From Exiguobacterium sp. (GTDB taxonomy: Bacteria; Bacillota; Bacilli; Exiguobacteriales; Exiguobacteriaceae): a stretch of DNA of 64,000 bases. Location of the stretch: positions 1 to 64,000 of the forward strand of contig NZ_JAFIFD010000041.1 in the NCBI RefSeq assembly GCF_020832205.1, read 5' to 3'. The stretch's first letter is position 1. Each line of letters begins with the position of its first letter. Positions 7,843 through 20,400 of the stretch are shown in pieces. The notes under the pieces were generated by a model. That model was not told the origin of the DNA, made no database searches, and saw only the letters and a program-made list of their open reading frames with translations. The translations under genes were made by a program, and so were the position numbers.

Positions 7843-10569
7843 ATGAACTACAAAGACACACTATTGATGCCTGAAACAGATTTCGCCATGCGCGGAAACT
7901 TGCCGAAACGCGAACCTCAAATGCAAGAAGCATGGGAGCAAATGGACCTATATACGCGCGTCCAAGAAAAGAATGCCGGGAAACCCCAGTATATTTTGCA
8001 TGACGGACCGCCGTATGCGAACGGCGATATCCATATGGGCCACGCGCTCAATAAAGTATTAAAAGATATCATCGTCCGTTTCAAATCATTGAACGGCTAT
8101 CAGTCGCCGATGATCCCGGGCTGGGACACGCACGGTCTCCCGATCGAGAACGCGCTTCAAAAAGCCGGCGTCAACCGTAAAGAAATGACGGTTGCCGAGT
8201 TCCGTGAGAAATGTGCGGCGTATGCGATGGAACAAGTGAACTCGCAGCGCGAACAGTTCAAACGCCTCGGTCTTTTAGCTGATTTTGAGAATCCATACAT
8301 CACGTTGCTCCCGGAATACGAAGCGGCTCAAATCCGTTTGTTCGGGACGATGGCTGAAAAAGGTTACATCTATAAAGGGAAGAAACCGGTCTACTGGTCA
8401 CCGTCTTCTGAATCGGCACTCGCTGAAGCGGAAATCGAGTACTATGACAAGAAGTCGCCGGCAATTTACGTGGCGTTCCAAGTCGCCGACGGGAAAGGCG
8501 TGCTCGAGTCGACTGACCACTTCGTCATCTGGACGACGACGCCTTGGACGATTCCAGCCAACCTCGGAATCGCCGTCAGCGATGAACTGACGTACACGCG
8601 TATCGAGCATGACGGAAAAGGGTACATCGTCGCCGACAGCCTCGTCGAAGAAGTGACGACAGCGCTCGGGTGGACGGACGTCACAGTGAGCGGGTCGTGG
8701 AACGGCCGCGAGTTCGAACATATGACGGCGAAACATCCGCTCTACGACCGGACGTCACTCGTCATGATCGGCGACCACGTCACGGCGGACGCGACAGGTC
8801 TCGTTCATACGGCACCGGGTCACGGGGAAGACGATTACCGCGTCGGTCAAGCTTATGGACTCGACGTCTTATGCCCGGTCGATGACCGTGGGTACATGAC
8901 GGACGAAGCGCCTGGATTTGAAGGTCTCTTCTATGAAGACGCGAACAAGCAAATCGGGATGAAGCTTGAAGAGAACGGTTATCTCCTTAACTTGAAATTC
9001 ATCAAGCACTCATACCCGCATGACTGGCGCACGAAAAAACCGGTCATCTTCCGGGCGACGCCGCAATGGTTCGCATCGATCAAAGATTTCCGCAGCGACT
9101 TGCTCCGCGAAATCGAAGAAGTGAAATGGGTTCCGGAATGGGGCATGACACGTTTGTACAACATGGTCCGTGACCGTGGGGACTGGGTTATCAGCCGTCA
9201 ACGGGCTTGGGGTGTACCGATCCCAATCTTCTACGCTGAAGACGGGACCGAAATCATCACGAACGAGACGATCGACCACATCGCCAACTTGTTCCGTGAG
9301 CATGGCTCGAACGTCTGGTACGAGCGCGAAGCGAAAGACCTGCTCCCAGCAGGGTTCACGCATCCGAACAGCCCGAACGGCGAGTTCCGCAAAGAGCTCG
9401 ACATCATGGACGTTTGGTTCGATTCAGGATCATCGCACGCAGGCGTGCTTGAAGAGCGGGCCAACCTTCGCCGTCCGGCCGACCTGTATTTAGAAGGCTC
9501 AGACCAATATCGCGGTTGGTTCAACTCGTCGCTCTCGACAGCGGTCGCGACGACAGGGAAAGCACCGTACCGCACGGTCTTAAGCCACGGGTTCGTTCTC
9601 GACGGCGACGGACGGAAAATGTCGAAGTCGCTTGGCAACACGATTGCGCCGAACGATCTCGTTAAACAGTACGGAGCTGAAATTATCCGTCTGTGGGTGT
9701 CATCGGTCGACTATCAGTCAGACGTTCGTGCATCTCATGACAACTTCAAGCAAGTATCGGAAGTGTACCGGAAGATCCGCAACACGCTCCGTTTCTTGCT
9801 CGGAAACTTGAACGGGTTCGACCCGTCGATGCGCGTCGCTTTCGACGACATGCCGGAAGCCGATCGCTTCATGGCGACGAAGTTGAAGCAATTGCAGACG
9901 AAAGTCGTCAAAGCGTACGACACGTTCGACTTCATGGCCGTCTATCACTTGATCCACAATTTCTGTGTCAACGAATTGTCGTCGTTCTACCTCGACTTCA
10001 CGAAAGACATCCTCTATATCGAGCGTGAAGATGATGCGCGTCGTCGTGCCGTTCAGACGGTCATGTATGACACGGTCGTCACGCTCACGAAATTGATTGC
10101 GCCGATCCTTCCGCACACAGCGGACGAAGTGTGGCAAGAAGTGCCGGCCAAATCGGCCGACAGCGTCTTCTTGTCGGACATTGAAGAAGTCGCTTCGCTT
10201 ACAGAGGAAGAGACAACGTTGCTCGCGAAATGGTCGAAGTTCCTCACGTTCCGTAACGACGTGTTGAAAGCGATCGAGATCGCCCGCGGCGAGAAGTTGA
10301 TCGGGAAGCCACTCGAGGCGAAATTGTTCATCGCGCCGAAAGCGGAGACGAAACAGTTGCTCGAGACGATCGACAACGTCCGTCAATTGCTTCAAGTGTC
10401 GCAACTCGACTATGTCGAGACAGCCGACGTGGACTACGCCACGGCACAGATCACTGTCGCCAAAGCAGACGGAGCCGCTTGTGCCCGCTGTTGGACGTAT
10501 TCGACGGAGCTCGGGCAAGACGCTGAGCATCCTGACCTTTGCCCACGCTGTACAGAAGTCATCGCGTAA
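7843..10569 (+). CDS. ileS: Isoleucyl-tRNA synthetase
   Basis: Class I synthetase that charges tRNA-Ile and edits valine. The catalytic HIGH-type motif HMGH lies at residues 64-67 and KMSKS at 592-596, with the CP1 editing domain between them. The C-terminal zinc site is C880, C883 (CARC), C900 and C903 (CPRC), marking the bacterial type 1 enzyme. Length is 908. The reading frame stays open upstream into the T-box leader, but ATG 7843 follows GGAGGAG and matches the family N-terminus. Expression is controlled by the leader directly upstream. Confidence 0.98.
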   Translation: MNYKDTLLMPETDFAMRGNLPKREPQMQEAWEQMDLYTRVQEKNAGKPQYILHDGPPYANGDIHMGHALNKVLKDIIVRFKSLNGYQSPMIPGWDTHGLPIENALQKAGVNRKEMTVAEFREKCAAYAMEQVNSQREQFKRLGLLADFENPYITLLPEYEAAQIRLFGTMAEKGYIYKGKKPVYWSPSSESALAEAEIEYYDKKSPAIYVAFQVADGKGVLESTDHFVIWTTTPWTIPANLGIAVSDELTYTRIEHDGKGYIVADSLVEEVTTALGWTDVTVSGSWNGREFEHMTAKHPLYDRTSLVMIGDHVTADATGLVHTAPGHGEDDYRVGQAYGLDVLCPVDDRGYMTDEAPGFEGLFYEDANKQIGMKLEENGYLLNLKFIKHSYPHDWRTKKPVIFRATPQWFASIKDFRSDLLREIEEVKWVPEWGMTRLYNMVRDRGDWVISRQRAWGVPIPIFYAEDGTEIITNETIDHIANLFREHGSNVWYEREAKDLLPAGFTHPNSPNGEFRKELDIMDVWFDSGSSHAGVLEERANLRRPADLYLEGSDQYRGWFNSSLSTAVATTGKAPYRTVLSHGFVLDGDGRKMSKSLGNTIAPNDLVKQYGAEIIRLWVSSVDYQSDVRASHDNFKQVSEVYRKIRNTLRFLLGNLNGFDPSMRVAFDDMPEADRFMATKLKQLQTKVVKAYDTFDFMAVYHLIHNFCVNELSSFYLDFTKDILYIEREDDARRRAVQTVMYDTVVTLTKLIAPILPHTADEVWQEVPAKSADSVFLSDIEEVASLTEEETTLLAKWSKFLTFRNDVLKAIEIARGEKLIGKPLEAKLFIAPKAETKQLLETIDNVRQLLQVSQLDYVETADVDYATAQITVAKADGAACARCWTYSTELGQDAEHPDLCPRCTEVIA

Positions 10570-10575
10570 GCCGGA

Positions 10576-10606
10576 CCGGAGTGGCGAACCCCCACTCCGG
10601 TTTCTT
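10576..10606 (+). terminator. Hairpin terminator between ileS and lspA
   Basis: CCGGAGTG (10576-10583) and CACTCCGG (10593-10600) form a perfect stem followed by TTTCTT. The T tract is short, so termination may be partial; the lspA Shine-Dalgarno starts at 10617. Confidence 0.65.
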
Positions 10607-10627
10607 ATGACGTGAAAGGAGAATTTG

Positions 10628-11101
10628 ATGAAACGTTATTACGGATTGGCCTTGTTTCTCATCTTGCTCGACCAAGTGACGAAGTGGATCGTCGTCCAGA
10701 CGATGACGATCGGACAATCGATCGAACTCATCCCGGGGTGGTTGTATTTGACGTCGTACCGGAACAAAGGAGCGGCTTGGGGCATGCTCGAAGGACAGAT
10801 GGTGTTCTTTTTCATCGTCACGGCCATCGTCGTCGTCGGATTGATTTACTTCTTGCATAAAGAAGTGAATGGATTCAGCCTGCTCGGTTATAGCGTCGGT
10901 TTGTTGCTCGCCGGTGCGATCGGGAACTTCATCGACCGGCTGTTTCGCGGCGAAGTCGTCGATTTCGTCGACACGTATCCGTTCGGCTACAATTTCCCGA
11001 TATTCAACGTCGCCGACATGGCGCTCACGTTCGGGGTCATCTTTATGATCATCGGCGTCTTATTTGAAGAAAAATTAAACAAAGAAAGGGGACGATCGTA
11101 A
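10628..11101 (+). CDS. lspA: Lipoprotein signal peptidase II
   Basis: Integral membrane aspartyl protease that removes signal peptides from diacylglyceryl-modified prolipoproteins. Four membrane segments fit the sequence. The catalytic aspartates are D103 in GNFIDR and D130 in NVAD. Length is 157, as in the family. ATG 10628 lies six bases after AGGAG (10617-10621); an in-frame TTG one codon earlier is too close to it. The stop overlaps the rluD start (TAATG), which suggests coupling. Confidence 0.97.
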   Translation: MKRYYGLALFLILLDQVTKWIVVQTMTIGQSIELIPGWLYLTSYRNKGAAWGMLEGQMVFFFIVTAIVVVGLIYFLHKEVNGFSLLGYSVGLLLAGAIGNFIDRLFRGEVVDFVDTYPFGYNFPIFNVADMALTFGVIFMIIGVLFEEKLNKERGRS

Positions 11102-12012
11102 TGGAAACATTCACATTTGTCGCCGAAGAAAAGGCACGTATCGATAAATGGATGAGTGAGCGGAGCGACTGGTCCCGTTCGCAAATCCAAGACTGGATCA
11201 AGGCAGGAAACCTTCTTGTCAACGGTGAAACCGTGAAACCAAACTATAAACTGCAAGTCGGGGACGAAGTCGTCGTGATGGTCCCGGAAGCGGTCGAGCT
11301 CGAAGTGTTGCCAGAGGACATTCCGCTCGACATCGTTTATGAGGACGAGGATGTCATCGTCGTCAACAAAGCACGCGGCATGGTCGTTCATCCGGCGGCC
11401 GGACATACGTCTGGGACGCTCGTCAACGCATTGCTTTTCCACTGTGATGACTTGTCAGGGATTAACGGCGTCAAGCGTCCGGGCATCGTCCACCGCATCG
11501 ACAAAGACACGACAGGCCTGCTCATGGTCGCTAAAAACGATTTGGCCCATGAGTCGCTCGCGCGCCAGCTGAAAGACCGCACGATCAAACGCGAGTATAC
11601 TGCGCTCGTCCACGGTGAGGTCTTCCATGAACTCGGGACGATCGAAGCGCCGATCGGTCGCGATACGAACGACCGTCAACGCATGACAGTGACGGATCGA
11701 AACGCGAAAGAAGCGGTGACCCACTTCCGTTTGCTCGAACGTTACAAAGACTTCACACTCGTCGAGTGCAAGCTCGAGACCGGCCGTACGCACCAAATTC
11801 GTGTCCATATGCGCTACATCGGCCATCCGCTCGCCGGAGACCCGAAATACGGACCGCGCCGAACGATCGAGTTGAACGGTCAAGCGCTCCATGCGGCGAC
11901 GCTCGGCTTCCATCATCCACGCACGGATGAATGGCTCGAATTCGTTGCGCCGCTCCCGGCTGACTTCGAGGCGGAACTCGCGAAATTGGACAAAATCGAG
12001 AAAACGCGTTGA
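11101..12012 (+). CDS. rluD: RluD-type 23S rRNA pseudouridine synthase (YlyB)
   Basis: Pseudouridine synthase of the RluA/RluD family, expected to modify the helix 69 region of 23S rRNA. The N-terminal S4 RNA-binding domain covers about residues 12-70. The catalytic motif HRIDKDTTG is at 131-139, with D134 as the nucleophile. The downstream ETGRTHQIRVHMRYIGHPLAGD block is typical. Length is 303. It starts on the last base of the lspA stop codon. The -35 of the pyrimidine operon promoter overlaps its last codons. Exact uridine targets cannot be told from sequence. Confidence 0.94.
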   Translation: METFTFVAEEKARIDKWMSERSDWSRSQIQDWIKAGNLLVNGETVKPNYKLQVGDEVVVMVPEAVELEVLPEDIPLDIVYEDEDVIVVNKARGMVVHPAAGHTSGTLVNALLFHCDDLSGINGVKRPGIVHRIDKDTTGLLMVAKNDLAHESLARQLKDRTIKREYTALVHGEVFHELGTIEAPIGRDTNDRQRMTVTDRNAKEAVTHFRLLERYKDFTLVECKLETGRTHQIRVHMRYIGHPLAGDPKYGPRRTIELNGQALHAATLGFHHPRTDEWLEFVAPLPADFEAELAKLDKIEKTR

Positions 12013-12037
12013 CAATCAACCTATTCCGATTTATAGT
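12009..12037 (+). promoter_or_regulatory. Sigma-A promoter of the pyr operon
   Basis: Consensus TTGACA (12009-12014) and TATAGT (12032-12037) with a 17-base spacer, directly ahead of the PyrR leader. The -35 overlaps the rluD stop codon. Confidence 0.88.
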
Positions 12038-12049
12038 CTAGAAAGCATA

Positions 12050-12749
<700 letters not shown>

Positions 12750-12756
12750 CACCAAA

Positions 12757-12800
12757 ACCTTTAAGGTGGTCCAGAGAGGCCAGGAAGGAGAACCACATAT
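12757..12800 (+). promoter_or_regulatory. PyrR-binding element at the pyrP ribosome-binding site, without terminator
   Basis: A second copy of TCCAGAGAGGC lies at 12770-12780, and GGTCC (12768-12772) with GGCC (12778-12781) can close the loop. The AAGGAG Shine-Dalgarno of pyrP follows at 12785-12790. The whole pyrR-pyrP gap is only 49 bases and has no terminator or T run. GTGGT (12766-12770) can pair with ACCAC (12792-12796), enclosing loop and Shine-Dalgarno. This layout fits translational control; the PyrR family motif is seen, the mechanism is inferred. Confidence 0.75.
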
Positions 12801-14100
12801 GAAACCAATCCTCAACATCCACGAGCGTCCTGCTCACTTGCCACAATGGCTGCTCTTCAGCCTTCAACACGTCTTCGCCATGTTCGGAGCGACGATTTTA
12901 GTCCCGATTTTGACAGGACTGAACACATCTGTCGCCCTCGTCGCTTCCGGAGTGGCCACGCTCTCATTCCTAGCCATCACCCGCTTCAAAGTCCCGACGT
13001 ACCTCGGGTCAAGCTTCGCCTATATCGCGCCGATCATCGCGGTCAGCCAACAATGGGGCGTCGAAGCCGCACTGTTCGGCGGCATCATCGCCGGCTCCGT
13101 TTACGGTGTCGTCTCGCTCATCATCTATAAAACGGGTGTGAGCTGGCTCCTGCGTCTCTTGCCACCGGTCGTCGTCGGACCGGTCATCATGGTCATTGGC
13201 CTGTCACTCGCGCCGGTCGCCATCGACATGTCGATGAATCAAGACGGGGCGTACAACGGCACGTTCATCACGATCGCCTTGCTCACGCTCGGGATCACGA
13301 TGGTAGCGATGACGAAATTAAAAGGGGTGTGGGGCGCCGTCCCGATCCTCTTCGGAATCGTCGGAGGCTATGCGATTGCCGCCATGTTCGGAATCATCGA
13401 CTACTCGGCCATCGGGCAAGCGAGCTTGTTCCAACTTCCTGATTTCACGATGGTGTTCGTCGACTACATGCCGATGTGGCAAGTCGGGGCGCTCCTCGCC
13501 ATCGTCCCGGTCGCTCTCGTCACGATGACAGAGCATATCGGCGACCAAATGGTCACGTCGAAAATCATCGGACGCGAAACGATGAAAGACCCCGGCCTGC
13601 ACCGTACGCTTCTCGGCGACGGCGTCGGGAAAGCAGTCGCTTCGGCACTCGGTGGTCCGCCATGTACGACGTACGGTGAAAACAACGGCGTCATGGCGAT
13701 CACGAAAGTGTACAGTGTCTACGTGATTGCCGGTGCGGCACTCATGGCCATCAGCTTCGGCTTCCTCGGACACGTCGAAGCGTTCATCTCGACAATCCCG
13801 AACCCGGTCAAAGGCGGCATCTCGATCTTGTTGTTCGGTGTCATCGCCTCGAACGGCTTACGGACGATGGTCGAAAGCAAAGTCGACCTCGCCGAGAAAC
13901 GTAATTTGATCATTGCCTCGGTCATCCTCGTCGTCGGACTAGGCGGCGCGATGGTCCAGCTCGGCAGCTTCCCGGTCCAAGGGATGGCGCTCGCGACAAT
14001 CGTCGGTATCCTCTTGAACGCCTTCTTGCCAAAAGAAGAGACGGATGCGGAAGCGGAAGAGCAACCAATTGAAGAAACTCGACAAGCAAGTAACTTTTAA
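12799..14100 (+). CDS. pyrP: Uracil:proton symporter PyrP (UraA family)
   Basis: Uracil permease of the nucleobase-ascorbate transporter (NCS2) family, with about 12-14 hydrophobic helices and 433 residues. Family blocks include PVVVGPVIMVIGLSLAPVAI, TEHIGDQ and the substrate-site region LGGPPCTTYGENNGVMAITK. ATG 12799 follows AAGGAGAACC; the frame is open further upstream inside pyrR, but the conserved start LPQWLLFSLQHVFAMFGATI comes just after this ATG. Uptake of uracil complements the UMP synthesis genes that follow. A PyrR-type element sits at its ribosome-binding site. Confidence 0.97.
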   Translation: MKPILNIHERPAHLPQWLLFSLQHVFAMFGATILVPILTGLNTSVALVASGVATLSFLAITRFKVPTYLGSSFAYIAPIIAVSQQWGVEAALFGGIIAGSVYGVVSLIIYKTGVSWLLRLLPPVVVGPVIMVIGLSLAPVAIDMSMNQDGAYNGTFITIALLTLGITMVAMTKLKGVWGAVPILFGIVGGYAIAAMFGIIDYSAIGQASLFQLPDFTMVFVDYMPMWQVGALLAIVPVALVTMTEHIGDQMVTSKIIGRETMKDPGLHRTLLGDGVGKAVASALGGPPCTTYGENNGVMAITKVYSVYVIAGAALMAISFGFLGHVEAFISTIPNPVKGGISILLFGVIASNGLRTMVESKVDLAEKRNLIIASVILVVGLGGAMVQLGSFPVQGMALATIVGILLNAFLPKEETDAEAEEQPIEETRQASNF

Positions 14101-14203
14101 TTCGATCCCGTGAGGTCGGCAAAGTGAAGGCTCGTTTATTTGGGTGTAGTCTATCCAAATGAAGGCGTCCCTTCACGTAGGTGAAGAGGCGCCTTTTCTC
14201 TTT
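14101..14203 (+). promoter_or_regulatory. PyrR-regulated attenuator between pyrP and pyrB
   Basis: Third PyrR loop, TCCCGTGAGGT (14106-14116). The terminator is a long imperfect stem, AAGGCG..CTTCAC (14162-14176) with GTGAAG..GCGCCTT (14181-14195), followed by TTCTCTTT. GTGAAGG at 14124-14130 can pair with CCTTCAC (14170-14176) as antiterminator. This is the classical three-state PyrR switch and controls pyrB through pyrE. Confidence 0.9.
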
Positions 14204-14230
14204 GCCTTCTAACAAAAGGAGGAGACGAAC

Positions 14231-15136
14231 ATGAACTTGATCAAACAACAACCGAAACATTTTGTCAGTCTCGACACACTTACATTAGAAGAAATTATGG
14301 GAATGATCGAGGAGTCACTGCGCTATAAACAAGGCGATATGCCACCTTTGTTTGATGGAAAGACGGTCGCCAACTTGTTCTTTGAAAACTCGACACGGAC
14401 GAAAAATTCGTTTCAAATGGCCGAACGACATTTGAAGATCCAAGAGATCCCGTTCGATGTGGCGACGTCGTCAGTGACGAAAGGCGAGACGCTCTACGAT
14501 ACGTGCAAGACGCTCGAGGCGATCGGTGTCGACGCCCTCGTCATCCGTCATCCGGAGGACGGGTACTATCATGAGCTCGTCGAGAAGCTGTCCATCCCGG
14601 TGCTAAACGGAGGGGACGGCAGCGGGGAACACCCGTCGCAGTCGCTCCTCGACCTCGTCACCATCTATGAAGAGTACAAGACGTTTCAAGGATTGAATGT
14701 CGCCATTTGCGGCGACCTCGTCCATAGCCGTGTCGCCCGATCGAACGCCTCGGTATTGAAACGGCTCGGCGCGAACGTCGTCGGCTGCAGCCCCGAGTCG
14801 TGGTGGGACGATTCGATGGGACTCGTTCATCGCGACATCGACGACATCTTGCCAGACTGCGATGTCATCATGTTGCTCCGCGTTCAACATGAGCGCCATA
14901 TCATGGGTGACATCTTCTCGAAAGAAGACTATCATGCTCGCTTCGGCTTGACGGTCGAACGGGTCGAACGAATGAAACCGGGTGCCATCATCATGCATCC
15001 GGCCCCGGTCAATCGGGACGTCGAAATCGCGGGCAGTTTAATTGAACACCGACAGTCGCGCATCTTTCCACAAATGACGAACGGGGTATACGCACGCATG
15101 GCCATCTTACATCGAGCATTAGGGGGACAATTATGA
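14231..15136 (+). CDS. pyrB: Aspartate carbamoyltransferase catalytic chain
   Basis: Joins carbamoyl phosphate and aspartate to carbamoyl-aspartate, the first committed step of UMP synthesis. The carbamoyl-phosphate site STRTKNSF is at residues 54-61, and [10 protein letters not shown] lies near the C-terminus. Length is 301. No regulatory chain (PyrI) is nearby, as expected in Bacilli. ATG 14231 follows AAAGGAGGAG. The pyrC start overlaps its stop codon by four bases. Confidence 0.98.
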   Translation: MNLIKQQPKHFVSLDTLTLEEIMGMIEESLRYKQGDMPPLFDGKTVANLFFENSTRTKNSFQMAERHLKIQEIPFDVATSSVTKGETLYDTCKTLEAIGVDALVIRHPEDGYYHELVEKLSIPVLNGGDGSGEHPSQSLLDLVTIYEEYKTFQGLNVAICGDLVHSRVARSNASVLKRLGANVVGCSPESWWDDSMGLVHRDIDDILPDCDVIMLLRVQHERHIMGDIFSKEDYHARFGLTVERVERMKPGAIIMHPAPVNRDVEIAGSLIEHRQSRIFPQMTNGVYARMAILHRALGGQL

Positions 15137-16413
15137 TACTTCAACGAGCAACGTGGTATGACGGATCAACGAAACGGACAAGTAACTTATTGATCGAGGA
15201 CGGTATCATCCGTTCGGTCGACTATGACGGACCGACGGACGGTCACGACTTGATCGACGCGAGCGGAAAGCTCCTCATCCCGGGACTCGTCGATGTGCAC
15301 GTCCATTTGCGGGAACCAGGCGGGGAGAAGAAAGAGACGATCAAGACGGGGACCGAGGCGGCAGCGGCCGGAGGATTCACGACGATTTGTGCCATGCCGA
15401 ACACACGTCCCGTACCGGACGACCGGGCGACGATGGACAAGCTCTTGGCTAAAATCGAACAAGACGCTTTAGTCCGCGTGCTCCCATACGCCGCCATCAC
15501 GAAACGCCAGCTCGGAATGGAGCAAGTCGACATGGATTCGCTCAAAGACGCGTTCGCCTTCACCGACGACGGTGTCGGTGTCCAATCGGCCGCGATGATG
15601 CGCCAAGCGATGCGCGAGGCGAAACGGCTCGGCAAAGCGGTCGTGGCGCACTGTGAAGACAATACGCTCAAGGCCGGTTCGGTCCATGAAGGGAAGTTCA
15701 GTCAACAACACGGCATTCAAGGGATTCCAAGTCTTGCCGAGAGCATCCACATCGCGCGTGACGTTTTAATCGCCGAAGAGACGGGCTGTCACTATCACGT
15801 CTGCCACGTCTCATCACGACAGTCGGTCCGAGTCATTCGCGACGCAAAACGAGCAGGCGTTCACGTCACGGCCGAAGTGACGCCGCACCACCTCGTCTTG
15901 TGTGAAGACGACATCCCGGGACTCGATGCGAACTTCAAGATGAACCCGCCGCTCCGGAGCCGAGACGACCGCGACGCGCTCTTAGAAGGGTTGTTCGATG
16001 GGACGATCGACATGATCGCGACCGATCACGCCCCGCATACGGTAGCAGAAAAAGCGGAAGGAATGGAACGGGCTCCGTTCGGCATCACCGGGTTCGAGAC
16101 GGCGTTCCCGCTCCTCTACACGACGTTCGTCAAAACCGGACAGATGGAAGAAGCGGCGCTCATCGATTGGATGACGAGACGTCCGAGTGAGGTGTTCGGA
16201 TTGCCTTACGGCGTGATCGACGCCGGACGAGCGGCGGACCTTGTCCTCATCGACACGGAAACGGTGCGCCAAGTTGACCCGGCGACGTTCCGTTCGAAAG
16301 GGAAGAACACACCGTTCGCAGGAAAAGCACTGACAGGATGGCCGGTCATGACGATCGCGGCCGGAGAAATCGTATATAAGGGGAGATTCGATGAAACGAA
16401 CATTATGGCTTGA
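15133..16413 (+). CDS. pyrC: Dihydroorotase
   Basis: Zinc amidohydrolase that cyclises carbamoyl-aspartate to dihydroorotate. Metal ligands are visible: H56 and H58 in [10 protein letters not shown], a later histidine in VAHCEDNTL, and the ATDHAPHT block with the catalytic aspartate. Length 426 fits the type I (class II in some schemes) Gram-positive enzyme. It begins inside the pyrB stop and its end overlaps carA by 23 bases, so translation is likely coupled. Confidence 0.97.
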   Translation: MILQRATWYDGSTKRTSNLLIEDGIIRSVDYDGPTDGHDLIDASGKLLIPGLVDVHVHLREPGGEKKETIKTGTEAAAAGGFTTICAMPNTRPVPDDRATMDKLLAKIEQDALVRVLPYAAITKRQLGMEQVDMDSLKDAFAFTDDGVGVQSAAMMRQAMREAKRLGKAVVAHCEDNTLKAGSVHEGKFSQQHGIQGIPSLAESIHIARDVLIAEETGCHYHVCHVSSRQSVRVIRDAKRAGVHVTAEVTPHHLVLCEDDIPGLDANFKMNPPLRSRDDRDALLEGLFDGTIDMIATDHAPHTVAEKAEGMERAPFGITGFETAFPLLYTTFVKTGQMEEAALIDWMTRRPSEVFGLPYGVIDAGRAADLVLIDTETVRQVDPATFRSKGKNTPFAGKALTGWPVMTIAAGEIVYKGRFDETNIMA

Positions 16414-17473
16414 AGACGGGACGGCATTTGTAGGGAAGGCGTTCGGCGCCGACGTGGAGACGAGCGGAGAGGTCGTGTTCCAAACGGGGATGACCGGCTA
16501 CCAAGAAATGTTGTCGGACCCGTCCTATTGTGACCAGCTCATCGTGTTGACGAACCCATTGATCGGGAACTACGGGGTCAACCGGGAAGACTTCGAGACG
16601 ACGGTGCCGATGGCGAAAGGGCTCATCGTCAAAGAAGTGTGCGAGACGCCATCGAACTTCCGCTCGACGGCGACGCTGTCTGAGACGCTCGAACGTTTCG
16701 GGATCCCGGGACTAGAAGGGATCGATACGCGGATGCTCACGCGTCATCTTCGCTCGCGCGGAGTTATGCGCGGTGTCATGGTCGACGGGGAATCGACGTG
16801 GGCGACCGCTTCAAGCCGGTTTGAGGACGGCTTGCGTACCGATCAAGTCGAACGGGTGTCGACGAAGCGAGCCTACGTCACGACCGGAAGCGGTCCGCGC
16901 ATCGCCCTCATCGATTTCGGGGCGAAGCTCGGCATCATGCGTGAGCTCGTCAAACGCGACTGCGAAGTCGTCGTCTTGCCGCACGACGTGACGGCAGAGG
17001 ATGTGATGCGCTACGAGCCGGACGGGGTCATGCTCTCGAACGGACCGGGTGATCCGAAAGACGTCCCGACGGCGCTTCCGCTCATCGAGACGCTCATGCC
17101 GAAACTTCCGATATTCGGCATTTGTCTCGGGCATCAATTGATTTCGCTCGCAAGCGGTGCGAATACGTTCAAGCTTCCGTTCGGACATCGCGGCGCCAAC
17201 CATCCGGTGCTTGAACTTGAGACGGGCGCGGTGACGATCACATCGCAAAACCATGGCTACGCCGTCGACGAGTCCTCGCTCGCTCACACTTCGCTCATCG
17301 TCACGCACCGGGCCGTCAATGATGGGACGGTTGAAGGCGTAAGACATTTGCATCATCCGACGTTCTCTGTCCAATACCATCCGGAAGCGGCGCCGGGACC
17401 GTATGATGCCAACGACTTGTTCGATCGCTTCATGCAACTCGTCCAAGAAAACAAACAGAAAGTAGGAATGTGA
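16391..17473 (+). CDS. carA: Carbamoyl-phosphate synthase, small (glutaminase) subunit
   Basis: Class I glutamine amidotransferase subunit that supplies ammonia to CarB. The nucleophile is C245 in FGICLGHQL, and H330/E332 in QYHPEAAPG complete the triad. The N-terminal CPSase small-chain domain covers about residues 1-135. Length is 360. In Bacilli this pyrimidine-operon copy is called PyrAA. AAGGGGAGA lies just upstream of ATG 16391, within the end of pyrC. Confidence 0.97.
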   Translation: MKRTLWLEDGTAFVGKAFGADVETSGEVVFQTGMTGYQEMLSDPSYCDQLIVLTNPLIGNYGVNREDFETTVPMAKGLIVKEVCETPSNFRSTATLSETLERFGIPGLEGIDTRMLTRHLRSRGVMRGVMVDGESTWATASSRFEDGLRTDQVERVSTKRAYVTTGSGPRIALIDFGAKLGIMRELVKRDCEVVVLPHDVTAEDVMRYEPDGVMLSNGPGDPKDVPTALPLIETLMPKLPIFGICLGHQLISLASGANTFKLPFGHRGANHPVLELETGAVTITSQNHGYAVDESSLAHTSLIVTHRAVNDGTVEGVRHLHHPTFSVQYHPEAAPGPYDANDLFDRFMQLVQENKQKVGM

Positions 17474-17474
17474 C

Positions 17475-20400
17475 ATGCCAAAACGACCAGACATTCAAAA
17501 AATCCTCGTGATCGGATCAGGGCCGATCGTCATTGGACAAGCGGCAGAATTTGACTATGCTGGTACACAGGCGTGTCTAGCTTTAAAAGAAGAAGGATAT
17601 GAGGTCATCCTCGTCAACTCGAACCCGGCGACGATCATGACCGACCCGACGACAGCGGACCGTGTGTATATCGAACCGCTCGAGTCGGAGTTTGTCGAGC
17701 GAATCATCCGTCAAGAACGACCGGACGCGCTGCTTGCGACGCTCGGCGGCCAGACGGGGCTCAACTTGGCGATGGAACTTGATCGCCGCGGCGTCCTTGA
17801 AGATTGCGGCGTCGAACTGCTCGGGACGAAACTGTCGGCCATCGAACAAGCCGAGGACCGGGAACAGTTCCGCGACTTGATGTACAAGCTCGGTCACGGT
17901 GTGCCTGAAAGTGAGATCGTGCAGTCGCTCGAATCGGCCTGGGGTTTTGCCGACAAAATCGGCTATCCGATCATCATCCGTCCGGCGTACACGCTCGGAG
18001 GAACCGGTGGCGGGATCGCCCACGACCGGGAGTCGTTCGAACAAATCGTCGAGTCAGGGCTCAAGGCGAGTCCGGTCACGCAAGTGTTACTCGAAAAATC
18101 GATCGCCGGAATGAAAGAAGTCGAATACGAGGTCATGCGTGACTCGAGTGACCAGGCCATCATCGTCTGTGCGATGGAAAACTTTGATCCGGTCGGGGTC
18201 CATACGGGCGACTCGATCGTCTTTGCTCCGACGCAGACGCTGTCTGACCGCGACTATCAAATGCTCCGTAGCGTCTCGCTCGACATCATTCGCGCGCTCG
18301 GGATCGAAGGCGGCTGCAACATTCAGTTCGCACTCGACCCGGACAGCTTCACGTACTACGTCATCGAAGTCAACCCGCGCGTCTCGCGCAGCTCTGCCCT
18401 TGCCTCGAAAGCGACCGGCTATCCGATTGCGAAACTCGCCGCTAAAGTCGCGGTCGGCTATAAGTTGTCCGAACTCAAAAACCCGGTGACCGAGACGAGC
18501 TACGCCTCGTTCGAACCGGCGCTTGATTACGTCGTCGCCAAAATCCCGCGCTTCGCGTTCGATAAGTTTGAGAGCGCGGACCGCCGTCTCGGCACGCAGA
18601 TGAAAGCGACCGGGGAAGTGATGGCGATCGGCCGCAACTTGGAAGAGGCGCTCCTGAAAGCCGTCCGTTCGCTCGAACTCGGGACGGAAGACTTGGCACA
18701 GCCGCGCTTGGCTGAGTTGAGCGATGACACGCTCGACCAGGAATTGGCGACGCCGACCGATGAACGGCTCTGGATGCTCTATGAGGCGCTCCGACGCGGT
18801 TACTCGACAGAACGACTTCATGAGTTGACGAGCATCGACCGCTTCTTCTTGGCAAAACTAGCGAACATTTGGCGGCATGAAACGAAGCTAAACGATGAGC
18901 CGCTCACGGCGGAGCGACTCCGTGATGTGAAACGGCTCGGCTTCAGCGACAAGATGATTGCCCGCATCATGAACGAAACGACTGAAGCGGTCACTTCGCT
19001 CCGGAGCGAATGGGACATCCGTCCGGTCTATAAAATGGTCGACACGTGCGCGGCCGAGTTCACATCGGAAACACCGTATTTTTACGGGACGTACGAAGTC
19101 GAGAATGAAGCGGTGAAGACGGACAAGCCATCGATTCTCGTCCTCGGTTCGGGCCCGATTCGAATCGGACAAGGCGTCGAGTTCGATTACGCGACGGTCC
19201 ATTCGATTCAAACGATTCGCGATGCCGGATACGAGGCGATCATCGTCAACAACAACCCGGAGACGGTGTCGACCGACTTCTCGATTTCGGACCGGCTGTA
19301 CTTTGAACCGCTCACGACAGAAGACGTACTCGAAGTCGTGCGCAACGAAGACCCGCTCGGTGTCATCGTCCAATTCGGTGGTCAGACGGCCATCAACTTG
19401 GCGGCTTCGCTCGAGGCACACGGTATTCGGATCATCGGAACGTCACTCGAAGACATCGACCGCGCCGAAGACCGGAAAGCGTTCGAAGCGACGCTTACCC
19501 GCGAATCGCTTGCCCAGCCGCCTGGCAAGACGGCTGTCACGGTCGAAGAGGCCGTCGCCTGTGCCGATACGCTCGGCTACCCGGTGCTCGTCCGGCCATC
19601 TTACGTCCTTGGCGGTCGCGCCATGGAAATCGTCTACGAACGTTCGGAACTAGAGCGCTATATGCGCCACGCCGTCGTCGCCTCGAAAGATCGTCCCGTA
19701 CTCATCGACCGCTATTTGACGGGAATCGAAATCGAAGTCGACGCCATCTGTGACGGCACGGACGTCTATATCCCGGGCATCATGGAACATATCGAACGGG
19801 CCGGGGTTCACTCGGGCGATTCGATCGCGGTGTACCCGCCGCAACGGTTGAGCGCGGCGTTGAAACAAAAAGTCGTCGACTACACGATCAAACTCGCTAA
19901 GGCGTTCAACATCAAAGGGTTGCTCAACATCCAGTTCGTTTACGCGGACGATTTATACGTCATCGAGGTCAACCCACGGGCGAGCCGGACGGTGCCGTTC
20001 ATCTCGAAAGTGACGGGGCTTCCGGTCGCACGCATCGCGACGCAAGTCATTCTCGGGACGAGCTTGCAACAACTCGGCCTCGGCACCGGGCTTCATCCGG
20101 AAGCGGACGACATTTCGGTCAAAGTGCCGGTGTTCAGTTTCGCAAAATTAAAAGAAGTCGATCCGTCGCTCGGGCCTGAAATGAAATCGACGGGCGAAGT
20201 CATGGCGACGGACCGGACGCTCGAAAAAGCGCTCTATAAAGGGCTTGTCGCCGCCGGTATGACAATCGCCTTGAAAGGCAACGTCCTCTTGACGATCGCC
20301 GACCAAGACAAAGAAGAAGCGCTCGATCTCGCCCGCCGCTTCCATCGACTCGGTTTCCGTTTGATGGCGACGGCGGGGACGGCAAAGGTGCTCGAACGGG

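Noticed and set aside
9718-10530. Minus-strand open frame of 270 codons inside ileS
   Set aside because: Arg/Phe/Asp-rich low-likelihood protein with no recognisable domain; the plus strand encodes conserved IleS here.
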